A DNA stretch of 32,752 nucleotides from assembly GCA_025454375.1 (NCBI GenBank), contig JALOOO010000025.1, positions 1-32,752 on the forward strand, given 5' to 3'. A model generated the notes under the pieces. The model saw only the letters and a list, made by a program, of their open reading frames with translations. It made no database searches and was not told the origin of the DNA. This DNA comes from Leptolyngbya sp. Prado105. GTDB lineage: Bacteria; Cyanobacteriota; Cyanobacteriia; Leptolyngbyales; Leptolyngbyaceae. A program made the translations under genes and the position numbers. Of this stretch, positions 25,833 through 32,752 are shown piece by piece. How positions within the stretch are numbered: position 1 is the stretch's first letter; each line of letters starts with the position of its first letter.

Positions 25833-26090
25833 CTACTTCAACAACTTCTCATATTCATCATGCTCACCGATCCAGATCCAATAATAATCGTCTCCTTTTT
25901 TCAATGCTAATGCTCGATATCCACCACTGATCCGAGCCGACCAAAGATTCTTGCTAACTTTCTTAAAATGCAGGGAGGGATGAAGTGAATTTTCCTTCCA
26001 AAGCTTGTAGGCTTTTCGCGCTTGCTCCTTCATATCAGGGGACAGTTCAGCATAGGACTTCTAGAAATCAGCCGTCGTTAAGGACTTCAT
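25833..26090 (-). pseudogene. RelE/ParE-like toxin interrupted by one in-frame TAG
   Basis: The reading frame from ATG 26090, which overlaps the antitoxin end, encodes MKSLTTADF, then TAG (26063-26061), then KSYAELSPDMKEQARKAY and on to GEHDEYEKLL: 85 codons in all, the usual size for this toxin family. Homologues have tryptophan (an FWKSY-type motif) where the TAG stands, and TGG to TAG is one base change. Family traits downstream are RKAYKLWKEN, HPSLHFK, WSARISGGYRALAL and WIWIGEHDEY. These toxins are mRNA-targeting or gyrase-targeting small basic proteins neutralised by the partner. Re-initiation at ATG 26033 would give 66 residues lacking the first helix, so I infer an inactive toxin. Confidence 0.72.
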
Positions 26091-26289
26091 CTAGATCCCT
26101 CACGTTGCTAGCTGCTATATCTGCTTCTGCTCTAGCAATCAGATGATCTAATTTTCCTGCTGCTAAATCTGCTTCAATCTGCCTATCCCACATCTCATTA
26201 AGATATTCTTGAAGCCAGTTTGCCAGAGCGCGAACTTCACCCTCTGGCAATTGTTTGATAGCTGACTCAACCTCTAAACGATTAGTCAT
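26068..26289 (-). CDS. Type II antitoxin, partner of the broken toxin
   Basis: A 73-residue acidic, helical protein: a short N-terminal part (EVESAIKQLPEGEVRALANWL) and a C-terminal tail ending DLDEVLNDG, the usual toxin-wrapping form. It resembles the small antitoxins paired with HigB/ParE-like toxins in cyanobacteria, although no DNA-binding fold is obvious. The toxin start codon lies inside its last codons (23-base overlap), the standard translational coupling of such pairs. The antitoxin itself is intact. The 200 bases upstream hold no gene or repeat I can name. Confidence 0.7.
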   Translation of the reverse strand: MTNRLEVESAIKQLPEGEVRALANWLQEYLNEMWDRQIEADLAAGKLDHLIARAEADIAASNVRDLDEVLNDG

Positions 26290-26495
26290 ATGGAAAGTCC
26301 ATCATTTGAAGAGCATTTCCATTTTATCGCCAATTATGGCTTGGAAGTCAGTAGCAACTCAAGCACCTAGATCGATGCCTCCTGATTCAAACCGCCACAC
26401 CAAATTAAAAATTATGATGTAGGGACTTCCGCCTGCCTAGCTAGATGCTCTAACCCTGCTTTAAACTGAATAAGCAATTGCTCGACGAATTTCTT
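26290..26495. other. Gap upstream of the antitoxin and the DUF3082 gene
   Basis: About 200 bases with no gene. It must hold divergent promoters for the antitoxin (-) and the small membrane protein (+). I looked for a second attC-like site that would close an integron cassette here and did not find one. Confidence 0.3.
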
Positions 26496-26786
26496 ATGTC
26501 AGACTCTCCCACTCCCCAATCTCCCACTCCTCTACGCTGCGTCCTCGGCTCGATCGTCGCCGCCGCCCTTGCCTACGCGCTCTACAATATGACAACCTCG
26601 ATCGCACTTTCCTTCACCACAAAACCAATCACATCAGATAGTCTCGTTGTTCAACGGATTTCCTCTGCTGTAAGAACTCTTGTTCTAGGTATGAGTACGA
26701 TGGGAACAGGCATCTTCGGACTGGCAGCCCTGGGACTCTTTGCGCTTGCGATTCAACTGCTCATCAGCAAACCTAAAGAAGAATAG
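26496..26786 (+). CDS. DUF3082 small membrane protein
   Basis: A 96-residue protein from ATG 26496 (MSDSPTPQSPTP); an in-frame TTG 18 bases earlier is less likely. A Ser/Pro/Thr-rich start leads to a membrane helix (about 18-38), a loop with the short TTKPITSDS motif, and a second helical hairpin (about 56-90; VLGMSTMGTGIFGLAALGLFAL). This two-helix layout with the KPI loop fits DUF3082, a family restricted to cyanobacteria and plastids, with no assigned function. Confidence 0.78.
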   Translation: MSDSPTPQSPTPLRCVLGSIVAAALAYALYNMTTSIALSFTTKPITSDSLVVQRISSAVRTLVLGMSTMGTGIFGLAALGLFALAIQLLISKPKEE

Positions 26787-26896
26787 TTAGAACGATCGTC
26801 GGTTGAAATCGTCTGGATAGTTCTTCTGCCCTTCAAGTGATTTCGCGCTTTGGCGCTTATTTGAGTTTGGAGATAGCAAACGGTTTCAACAGAATC

Positions 26897-27103
26897 TCAC
26901 GATTCGTCGAACGCTTCTAAATCTAGAAGATAAAGATAAGGCTCGACTAATTCTGGGCGCTGAAACGCGATCGCTCTCAGCAGATGCCAATCGTTTAGAC
27001 CTTCAAAGGCATCCGTATAATCATCCTTCTCCAAACGAGCCGCCAGCGTTTCGATATCCGACTCCGTCAGTTTCGACACATCCACCTGTTTCAGACCAGA
27101 CAT
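26897..27103 (-). CDS. Small hypothetical protein
   Basis: A 68-residue acidic protein from ATG 27103 (MSGLKQVDVSKL); a TTG at 27121 would add six residues. It is predicted to be helical, with ESDIETLAARLEKDD and LVEPYLYLLDLEAFDES. I recognise no domain, and the coding potential is moderate. It lies between DUF3082 and chlI on the opposite strand. Confidence 0.5.
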   Translation of the reverse strand: MSGLKQVDVSKLTESDIETLAARLEKDDYTDAFEGLNDWHLLRAIAFQRPELVEPYLYLLDLEAFDES

Positions 27104-27284
27104 AATTCGCCGCGCCTCCAACGATTTTCCCCTTGATCCAAATTTTACTTCACCGATTCAAACTCGCTTCAAAATAAAACGTTATTTACGATCGTGCATC
27201 CTATCTGCTCGATTTCAGGTCACAATCCATGTCACAATAAGTAACGCGACTTAAAAATAGCCTTAACTTTTCTCAGGACTTCCC

Positions 27285-28373
27285 GTGACCTTTACGACAG
27301 AAACAACTTCACAAAACGGACGATCCACCGCAGTTCCCCGTCGGCGTGCGGTGTTTCCTTTTACTGCGATCGTCGGGCAAGAAGAAATGAAACTTGCTCT
27401 CCTGCTCAACATTATCGACCCCAAAATCGGTGGGGTGATGATCATGGGCGATCGTGGAACCGGAAAATCGACCACGATTCGCGCGCTGGCTGACCTGTTG
27501 CCCGAAATTGATGTCGTGGCTGAAGATCCCTTCAATAGCCATCCAGCCGATATCGAATTGATGGGCGATACCGTTCGCCAGATGCTTGACCAGGGTGCGA
27601 CTGTGCCCGTGGTAAAGAAGAAAGTCATGATGGTCGATTTGCCCCTGGGTGCGACAGAAGATCGCGTCTGTGGCACGATCGATATCGAGAAAGCCCTCTC
27701 AGAAGGGGTCAAAGCATTTGAACCAGGACTGCTTGCGAAGGCAAATCGCGGCATTCTCTATGTCGATGAAGTTAATCTTCTAGATGATCATTTAGTCGAT
27801 GTGCTGCTCGATTCGGCAGCATCGGGCTGGAATACGGTCGAGCGCGAAGGCATTTCGATTCGGCATCCAGCACGGTTTGTTCTCGTGGGTTCTGGCAACC
27901 CAGAAGAAGGAGAACTGCGTCCGCAATTGCTCGATCGCTTTGGAATGCACGCGGAAATTCGCACGGTCAAAGAGCCTGCACTGCGCGTTCAAATCGTGGA
28001 GCAACGGACAGAATTTGACCAAGACCCAATGCCATTCTTAGAGAAGTATCAGCCTCAGCAGCATGATTTGCAGCAGCAGATTGTGGACGCTCAAGAACGC
28101 TTGAAGGGGATCGTGATTGATTACGATCTGCGGGTGAAGATTTCGCAGATGTGTTCTGAACTCGATGTCGATGGTTTGCGCGGCGACATTGTGACAAACC
28201 GTGCGGCAAAAGCGCTTGCTGCTCTAGAAGGTCGGACTGAAGTGACCGTGGATGAGATTCGCCGCATCGCGCCGCTCTGTCTACGTCACCGTTTGCGTAA
28301 AGACCCAATGGAATCGATCGATTCTGGTTACAAAGTTGAAAAGGTCTTTGATCAAGTGTTTGGCATGGAATAG
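27285..28373 (+). CDS. chlI: Magnesium chelatase ATPase subunit ChlI
   Basis: A 362-residue AAA+ ATPase that, with ChlD and ChlH, inserts Mg2+ into protoporphyrin IX, the committed step of chlorophyll synthesis. Walker A is GDRGTGKST (about 55-63), the insert with [17 protein letters not shown] is typical of ChlI/BchI, Walker B is [13 protein letters not shown] (about 152-164), sensor 1 is [20 protein letters not shown], and sensor 2 / C-terminal helical domain runs from about 250, with a conserved LRHRLRKDP. Translation starts at GTG. A terminator follows the stop. The 160 bases upstream contain the promoter but no element I can name. Confidence 0.97.
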   Translation: MTFTTETTSQNGRSTAVPRRRAVFPFTAIVGQEEMKLALLLNIIDPKIGGVMIMGDRGTGKSTTIRALADLLPEIDVVAEDPFNSHPADIELMGDTVRQMLDQGATVPVVKKKVMMVDLPLGATEDRVCGTIDIEKALSEGVKAFEPGLLAKANRGILYVDEVNLLDDHLVDVLLDSAASGWNTVEREGISIRHPARFVLVGSGNPEEGELRPQLLDRFGMHAEIRTVKEPALRVQIVEQRTEFDQDPMPFLEKYQPQQHDLQQQIVDAQERLKGIVIDYDLRVKISQMCSELDVDGLRGDIVTNRAAKALAALEGRTEVTVDEIRRIAPLCLRHRLRKDPMESIDSGYKVEKVFDQVFGME

Positions 28374-28449
28374 TAGCTGGATGGGTACTGTCGATCGAGC
28401 AGACAATCCTGCATGATCAGAGACATGCTCAATGCTTACACACCAATGT

Positions 28450-28485
28450 TGTAGAGGGATTCGTAATGAGTTCCTCTACATTTTT
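28450..28485 (+). terminator. Intrinsic terminator after chlI
   Basis: TGTAGAGGGA (28450-28459) pairs with TTCCTCTACA (28471-28480) over 10 bp with one G-T pair, followed by five T residues (28481-28485). It lies 76 bases past the chlI stop and abuts the convergent hydrolase stop. Confidence 0.8.
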
Positions 28486-28486
28486 A

Positions 28487-30088
28487 TTAATCTGATACCA
28501 AGCTCGAAAGAGACAACTGAGAGCGACATTGCCCCCCCGTATGCAGATCGATCGTAATGATCTGAAAGTCGATCGCGCTTGCATGTTTCGCAGTTTCTCC
28601 TGTCCCTGCATTCACCGCATAAGCCGGAAAACAAGCGCCACTGATACTCAATCGAATTGCACTGCCTTGACTAATCCGGATACAAGTCGGCTGCAATGCA
28701 ATTTTATAAGCTGCGAGTTCAGAGCGATCGCTTCTCAAATACCCCTGCGAAAAATTCATCACACTGCCATCGGGGTTCACTTCCGATAGCACCGCACAGA
28801 GATCAAAACTCTCTGCATCCGAGCTTGCATACAGTTCAACGACACTCTCTCCGACTAGATGCACATCTGCTTCGAGCCTCTTCGTCGTGTAGGTCACAAC
28901 ATCACTCCGAGCCTCGATCGCACTGCGATCAAATGACCCACAAGGATAAGCCATATGTCCACCTAAAGCTGGAACAGGTCGCCAAGGATCATGAACAATG
29001 ACATCGATCGCGCGCTGTGAACTTTCTGAAGTTAGATGTCCTTCTCGATCGTCCATTCCTGCTAATCCACTACTTTCGAGGATCAGCAAAGTCTGTGAAC
29101 CCTCTGGGAATTCAGCAAACGATCGCCATCGGTTACTACCCATCTCAAATAATTGCACAGGCGGATCATTGAGTTCAGATCCTTTGAGAAAGTGATCAAA
29201 CCAGCGAATCTGAGCGCGATCGCAAAAACTCGCAGCCTCGGCTCCATAATCGATCGCCCCGACTTTACGCCCCCAAGGTAAATGCGCCCAAGCTCCTACA
29301 ATCAAATGTTGTCGATGCTTTTTCGAGCTAGCTTGATACGATCGCAATGTCCCCCGCATGTAGGGATCAAACCAGCCGCCGATATGCAGCATTGGAAGCT
29401 CGATCGACCTGACCTCCGGCGTTAATTTCTGCCAATACGCATCCTTTGAATCGAGCCAAGCTTGATAGTAAGCATCATACTGTGCGTACTTTTGCATCAC
29501 ATCCGGATAGGCGGGAATGCGATCGCTCAAGGGCAAATTCTTCGCGGCTCTAGATAGCTCCAAAAAAGCAACTTCATCTCCTTGCAGCCGAGCCGTTTCT
29601 GCTGCTAATTGAATTGCCCACCCCAAATTTGCGAACAGACAAAAAGCCCCATTTTCATACGCCCAGTCTCGTTTCAAATCAGGTGCAAGCATTGCAGGAC
29701 AAATCGTTTTCAATGGCTCTGGTTTGTTTAATGCAGCATACAACTGAGTCATCCCTTGATAAGAAAACCCATACATTCCCACCTTGCCATTGCTGCGAGG
29801 CAAATTCGCTGCCCAATTGACTGCTTCAAATCCATCTTCGATCTCATGCTCAAACAGCTTAAACTTGCCCTCTGAAGTTCCCCGTCCCCTGACATCCTGA
29901 ATCACGACAATGTAACCCTGAGCCGCATACCAGGACGGATGTGCATACACCACCGTCGATGCGATCGCGCGTCCATAGGGCTGCCGCATTAATAAGACTG
30001 GAAATTCTCCTTCGGCATCTGGATAGTACACATCCGCATCCAACCGAACCTGGTTGTGGGTATACATCGAGACTAATTGTTTCAGCAT
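28487..30088 (-). CDS. CocE/NonD family alpha/beta hydrolase
   Basis: A 533-residue protein from ATG 30088, whose A is shared with the stop of the exosortase gene (TAATG); an in-frame ATG at 30181 lies inside that gene and is rejected. N-terminal alpha/beta hydrolase fold: RQPYGRAIA, QDVRGRGTSEG, the nucleophile elbow GMYGFSYQG with the catalytic serine, GWFDPYMRG with the catalytic aspartate and GAWAHLPWG with the histidine. A C-terminal jelly-roll domain (about 330-525) completes the X-Pro dipeptidyl-peptidase/CocE layout. The family includes peptidases, esterases and acylases; cocaine esterase is one named member. The substrate is unknown. Placement behind an exosortase suggests an envelope or exopolysaccharide job, but this is inference. 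Confidence 0.9.
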   Translation of the reverse strand: MLKQLVSMYTHNQVRLDADVYYPDAEGEFPVLLMRQPYGRAIASTVVYAHPSWYAAQGYIVVIQDVRGRGTSEGKFKLFEHEIEDGFEAVNWAANLPRSNGKVGMYGFSYQGMTQLYAALNKPEPLKTICPAMLAPDLKRDWAYENGAFCLFANLGWAIQLAAETARLQGDEVAFLELSRAAKNLPLSDRIPAYPDVMQKYAQYDAYYQAWLDSKDAYWQKLTPEVRSIELPMLHIGGWFDPYMRGTLRSYQASSKKHRQHLIVGAWAHLPWGRKVGAIDYGAEAASFCDRAQIRWFDHFLKGSELNDPPVQLFEMGSNRWRSFAEFPEGSQTLLILESSGLAGMDDREGHLTSESSQRAIDVIVHDPWRPVPALGGHMAYPCGSFDRSAIEARSDVVTYTTKRLEADVHLVGESVVELYASSDAESFDLCAVLSEVNPDGSVMNFSQGYLRSDRSELAAYKIALQPTCIRISQGSAIRLSISGACFPAYAVNAGTGETAKHASAIDFQIITIDLHTGGQCRSQLSLSSLVSD

Positions 30089-30963
30089 TACTTTTGAGCA
30101 TTCAAGAGGGGCTGAGTTGCATAGTAATAGATTGTGAACAAAATTCCTGAAAAAATCTGCCCCCCAACCGTACCGTGCCAAAACTCAAACGCATCTTTGC
30201 CCCAGTACACCGCAGCCAAAACCATCACCGCAATGCGGCACACATTCATCACTAATGCCAATGAAATGCCGATCGCGATTAAAGCAAGCATCATCCGCGA
30301 TCGCACTCGAAAGACAATCCCCATAATGAGTGCCGTCATCAACATCACAAACGACATCTCAAACCCATCACACCCAGATGCAACCTCAACCGTCCCCGCT
30401 GGCAAAACGATGAATTGTTCTTGAATTGAGACAGGCTGTCCGATCACTTTTAGCAACTCACCTCCGCCCCAAGCCATCCATTTTGATAACGCTTGCGGAT
30501 GAGCCACAATGCTCCAGAGATGGCGTGCAACTCGCTCTAAATTTGGATGTAAGCTCAGCATCAGTAACGCGATCGCTGCCCACTGCTGTCGCAAAAACGG
30601 CAATCCCTGATAGCTCAGAACCCCCCCGACTAGAATAATCATGCAGCTTAACGATTGCGGCGTAACAGCAGGATAGTAAAAATAAAAAATTGCTAACCCA
30701 CCTAAAATTAAGCCACTCCCCAGCCATTGGTCTTCGATCGAGATTTCCTGCACCGACTTACGATGTCGTCTGAGTTGTCGAACGGCAAGCGCGATCAATA
30801 AACTGTTCAAGATCAGGTGCGACATTCCGCTAACAACCACAGTTGCAGACAGAGAAATCAGAGTAGGCAGATAGACTCCTAAGCCAAGTGCCGCACCTGA
30901 AAGCAGAATCCAGTTATGAATCGATCTCAAGCTCGATTTGAAGACAGAAAATTCTCTATTCAT
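30088..30963 (-). CDS. Exosortase (cyanoexosortase type)
   Basis: A 291-residue polytopic membrane protein with about eight helices. The catalytic triad of exosortases is readable: C198 in EVASGCDGFEMS, R243 in NVCRIAVMV and H263 in EFWHGTVGGQI. These transpeptidase-like enzymes recognise PEP-CTERM-type C-terminal sorting signals on exported proteins and are usually linked to exopolysaccharide loci. No PEP-CTERM protein is visible in the window, so the targets lie elsewhere. It follows the HpsJ-like gene by 5 bases and overlaps the hydrolase start by one base. I cannot place it in cyanoexosortase A, B or C by eye. Confidence 0.88.
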   Translation of the reverse strand: MNREFSVFKSSLRSIHNWILLSGAALGLGVYLPTLISLSATVVVSGMSHLILNSLLIALAVRQLRRHRKSVQEISIEDQWLGSGLILGGLAIFYFYYPAVTPQSLSCMIILVGGVLSYQGLPFLRQQWAAIALLMLSLHPNLERVARHLWSIVAHPQALSKWMAWGGGELLKVIGQPVSIQEQFIVLPAGTVEVASGCDGFEMSFVMLMTALIMGIVFRVRSRMMLALIAIGISLALVMNVCRIAVMVLAAVYWGKDAFEFWHGTVGGQIFSGILFTIYYYATQPLLNAQK

Positions 30964-30968
30964 CCCTC

Positions 30969-31577
30969 TTAAGCTCTGAAGAGGTACAAGCTATAGCGTC
31001 CCAGGACAAGCAAGGTTACACCAATGACGGCAAGATTGCCAATACTGAGAATCCCACTTTTAAGAATGCTATTGTTCGCATTTTGTTTCGCGGATTCTGC
31101 TTGGGCATTGACTCGTTGAGCCGCTTGTGTAAGTTGTTCGGGTGTAATTTTCGCGCCTGCCTCTGGATTTTCCTGGATGGCTTGCAGTCGAGAGTTAAGC
31201 TGTGAAACTTGGGCGCTAATTTGCTCGTTTGCTTGACGCTGGAGTGCCAGACTATCTTGAGCGACAACAGCACAAGAAAGCACAAAGACCGTGCCGATCG
31301 TAAAACAGAGGAGCGCAAGCGATCGTAGAATCTTTCGCCGCTCAACGCCGTACATCAGCAGCGCTAATCCAAACAACACGACAATACTGCGATCGCCCAC
31401 TTGCTGAAGTGAGCTTAATCGCCACTGGGCTGCCCCAAAATCAGGAGGCAGTACAATCACGAAGAAGTCAACCGCAAACGCGACCAGACAAGCAAGCCCA
31501 ACAATCCGGCAAAGTTTCTTGGCACGAGGTGAATCAATCAACGAGGAACCCACGATTTTCTTGGAAGTAAAAGTCAT
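30969..31577 (-). CDS. HpsJ-like membrane protein
   Basis: A 202-residue protein with three N-terminal membrane helices (about 26-46, 68-82 and 88-108), a coiled-coil stretch (about 112-165; NEQISAQVSQLNSRLQAIQ) and a final helix (about 175-200). This layout matches HpsJ-type proteins found beside cyanoexosortases; HpsJ itself belongs to the hormogonium polysaccharide locus of Nostoc punctiforme. First gene of the operon with the exosortase and hydrolase. Assignment rests on architecture and neighbour. Confidence 0.75.
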   Translation of the reverse strand: MTFTSKKIVGSSLIDSPRAKKLCRIVGLACLVAFAVDFFVIVLPPDFGAAQWRLSSLQQVGDRSIVVLFGLALLMYGVERRKILRSLALLCFTIGTVFVLSCAVVAQDSLALQRQANEQISAQVSQLNSRLQAIQENPEAGAKITPEQLTQAAQRVNAQAESAKQNANNSILKSGILSIGNLAVIGVTLLVLGRYSLYLFRA

Positions 31578-31717
31578 AAAAAGGATTGCGACGCGAAAAA
31601 AACAGGTGGTAGGCTGCGTCGGATTCCCTGAATTCTAGTCATCGCAATTTTAACAAGGTGATTTTTAGACCTCGTGGAAAATACCCAAACTTTATCAAGA
31701 CTGGATATTGAGTTTAC

Positions 31718-32272
31718 TTAGTTTTTATAGACGGCTTCGCTCAGTTTCGTATGCGCCTCACGGATTTTAGCCGTTGCCCGTTGGGTCACAGCCGTCCAGT
31801 CAATCTGCTCTGGATAGGGTGCGAATACTGCTTGTCCGGTTGCTGGATTGTAGATGCGACAAAATAGAACTTGCTCTGTATCGCCCGCTTCAACGGCGAT
31901 CGTGATCGGCTGGCGAAAGGCTTCGATCGGAAGTTTGGACAGCATAAAGACGAGTCCACGCGCGAATAGAGTATCGTAACCGGATTGAATCACGTAAGCT
32001 CGATCGGCGCGAATATGTAAATTCACCTTGTAGTCCGGTTTACCCCGAAATTCTTTCTCTTCGACTTCTAGCTTTTCAATGATTCCGGTGAGCGCGTGCT
32101 GCTCGATCGGCTCATGTTCTGATTTTGCGCCATTCCAGAAATACCACAGACAATCACTGTATTGACGATTTGCGTAGATATAGCGCGGTTTTGGCGGATG
32201 GCTAAAGCCTAGCGTTTGTTTTGAGGAGCGCAGTTCGTCAAGAATCGCTTGCAAGAGTTGATTGCTGTCCAT
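31718..32272 (-). CDS. Conserved hypothetical protein
   Basis: A 184-residue soluble protein with no signal peptide. I do not recognise a domain. It shows an RYIYANRQYSDCLWYFWNG block, a mostly beta middle (ALTGIIEKLEVEEKEFRGK, KVNLHIRADRAYVIQSG) that could be a small barrel, and a helical tail. It lies alone between the exosortase operon and the GH65 gene. Confidence 0.72.
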   Translation of the reverse strand: MDSNQLLQAILDELRSSKQTLGFSHPPKPRYIYANRQYSDCLWYFWNGAKSEHEPIEQHALTGIIEKLEVEEKEFRGKPDYKVNLHIRADRAYVIQSGYDTLFARGLVFMLSKLPIEAFRQPITIAVEAGDTEQVLFCRIYNPATGQAVFAPYPEQIDWTAVTQRATAKIREAHTKLSEAVYKN

Positions 32273-32350
32273 AGAAGCCGAAATGATTTAATACATAAAT
32301 ACTATACTCGACTCGCAAAGACGATCGCAAAAAACACATGAAATCTTGGA

Positions 32351-32389
32351 TTTAAACAGGCTCTAAATTAAATTTAGAGCCTGTTTAAA
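32351..32389. terminator. Perfect 19-bp palindrome at the end of the GH65 gene
   Basis: Arms 32351-32369 and 32371-32389 are exact reverse complements with a single central base; the core AACAGGCTCTAAATT is flanked by A/T-rich ends that provide T-tracts in both directions. It ends 2 bases before the GH65 stop (32391), so it is most simply the transcription terminator of that gene. Confidence 0.7.
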
Positions 32390-32390
32390 T

Positions 32391-32752
32391 TTACGCAGAG
32401 GTAAAATTAGTTTGAGTCGATCGAGCAACTGCTTCACACATTACTTGGTTTTGGGACAAATCAAACTCATACCATTGGTCTTGCCAACAGAGGCGGAACT
32501 TCACCCTTGTCCAATGCACAGGCAAACTTGGACAAGCGACAGGACCTAATTCTGTCAGACGAATTCCCGCAAATCCAAAGACGATCGCTTGCCACACTCC
32601 ACCTGCTGAAGCCGCATGAATTCCTTCTGAAGCATTACCACGCACATCTTCGAGATCGACGAGTACCGATCGCATAAAGTGCTGATAGGCTTCCTCAACT
32701 TGAGCAAGTCCACAGGCCAAAATCGCATGAACCGCTGGACCGAGCGACGACC
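32391..32752 (-). CDS. GH65-family glycoside phosphorylase/hydrolase, C-terminal end (partial)
   Basis: The frame is open to the right window edge; about 120 C-terminal residues are present of a protein normally near 750-800. AYQHFMRSVLVDLEDVRGN, then GIHAASAGGVWQAIVFGFAG and the closing sugar-enzyme sandwich domain (VHWTRVKFRLCW) are the GH65 C-terminal signature. The family contains maltose, trehalose and kojibiose phosphorylases and trehalases; which one cannot be told from this part. A strong palindromic terminator follows. Confidence 0.88.
   Translation of the reverse strand, partial: SSLGPAVHAILACGLAQVEEAYQHFMRSVLVDLEDVRGNASEGIHAASAGGVWQAIVFGFAGIRLTELGPVACPSLPVHWTRVKFRLCWQDQWYEFDLSQNQVMCEAVARSTQTNFTSA

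Noticed and set aside
26787-26896. Second attC-like site after the DUF3082 gene
   Set aside because: A GTTAGAAC word and a small GCGC hairpin occur, but the arms and spacers do not pair as attC requires.
27122-27284. AAATAA-AACG-TTATTT palindrome upstream of chlI as an operator
   Set aside because: Short, A/T-rich and without a second copy; no regulator can be named.
1-32752. CRISPR arrays, transposases, rRNA and tRNA genes
   Set aside because: No regularly spaced repeats, no transposase-like proteins and no RNA gene signatures were seen on either strand.

Overview
The window looks like chromosomal DNA of a cyanobacterium. It carries the magnesium chelatase ATPase of chlorophyll synthesis (chlI), the carotenoid isomerase crtH, a PilJ-like phototaxis/chemotaxis receptor, a cyanobacterial-type exosortase with an HpsJ-like partner, and many copies of the HIP1 octamer GCGATCGC and the shorter CGATCG. 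The gene set would suit a filamentous, Leptolyngbya-like or oscillatorian strain, but the genus is a guess. I see no tRNA, rRNA, CRISPR array, intact insertion sequence or prophage.

Layout. 1-2869 (+): 3' part of an MlaE-type lipid ABC permease, a CobO-like protein with a degenerate P-loop, dCTP deaminase and MsrA. 2854-5350 (-): a beta-CASP metallo-hydrolase, a 40-residue single-span protein (candidate NdhP) and a GerMN lipoprotein. 5654-7006 (+): mgtE. 7000-7910 is a scar: two head-to-head genes, alkB (-) and an ATPase-like gene (+), have both lost their 5' halves around a strong hairpin. 7977-10506 (+): pyrB and crtH. 10503-14513 (-): an RCK-type K+ channel and a PilJ-like MCP. 14648-16630 (+): a secreted protein, XdhC and a small membrane protein. 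16622-20376 (-): a saccharopine-dehydrogenase-like oxidoreductase, a TPR protein and a PA14/beta-helix protein. 20650-22751 (+): an APC permease, a candidate structured leader RNA and an unknown gene. 22797-25043: an ECF sigma/RskA anti-sigma pair divergent from a secreted fasciclin (FAS1) protein. 25081-26289 (-): DUF99, an attC-like site and a toxin-antitoxin pair whose toxin is broken by one stop codon. 26496-28373: DUF3082, a small protein and chlI. 28487-31577 (-): an HpsJ-like / exosortase / CocE-hydrolase operon. 31718-32752 (-): an unknown protein and the 3' end of a GH65 phosphorylase/hydrolase.

Most of the window is housekeeping or envelope genes in short operons, often tail-to-tail with small 3' overlaps. 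The accessory material is concentrated in two places, 7.0-7.9 kb and 25.7-26.3 kb. The observations most worth checking are: (1) the attC-like integron recombination site at 25733-25816, directly downstream of the decayed toxin-antitoxin module; (2) the three-way-junction RNA candidate at 22044-22119, right after a TATAAT box; (3) the double 5' truncation at 7.3-7.46 kb; (4) the ECF sigma-RskA-fasciclin module, which parallels mycobacterial SigK-RskA-MPT70/83; (5) the alpha/beta hydrolase translationally coupled to an exosortase.
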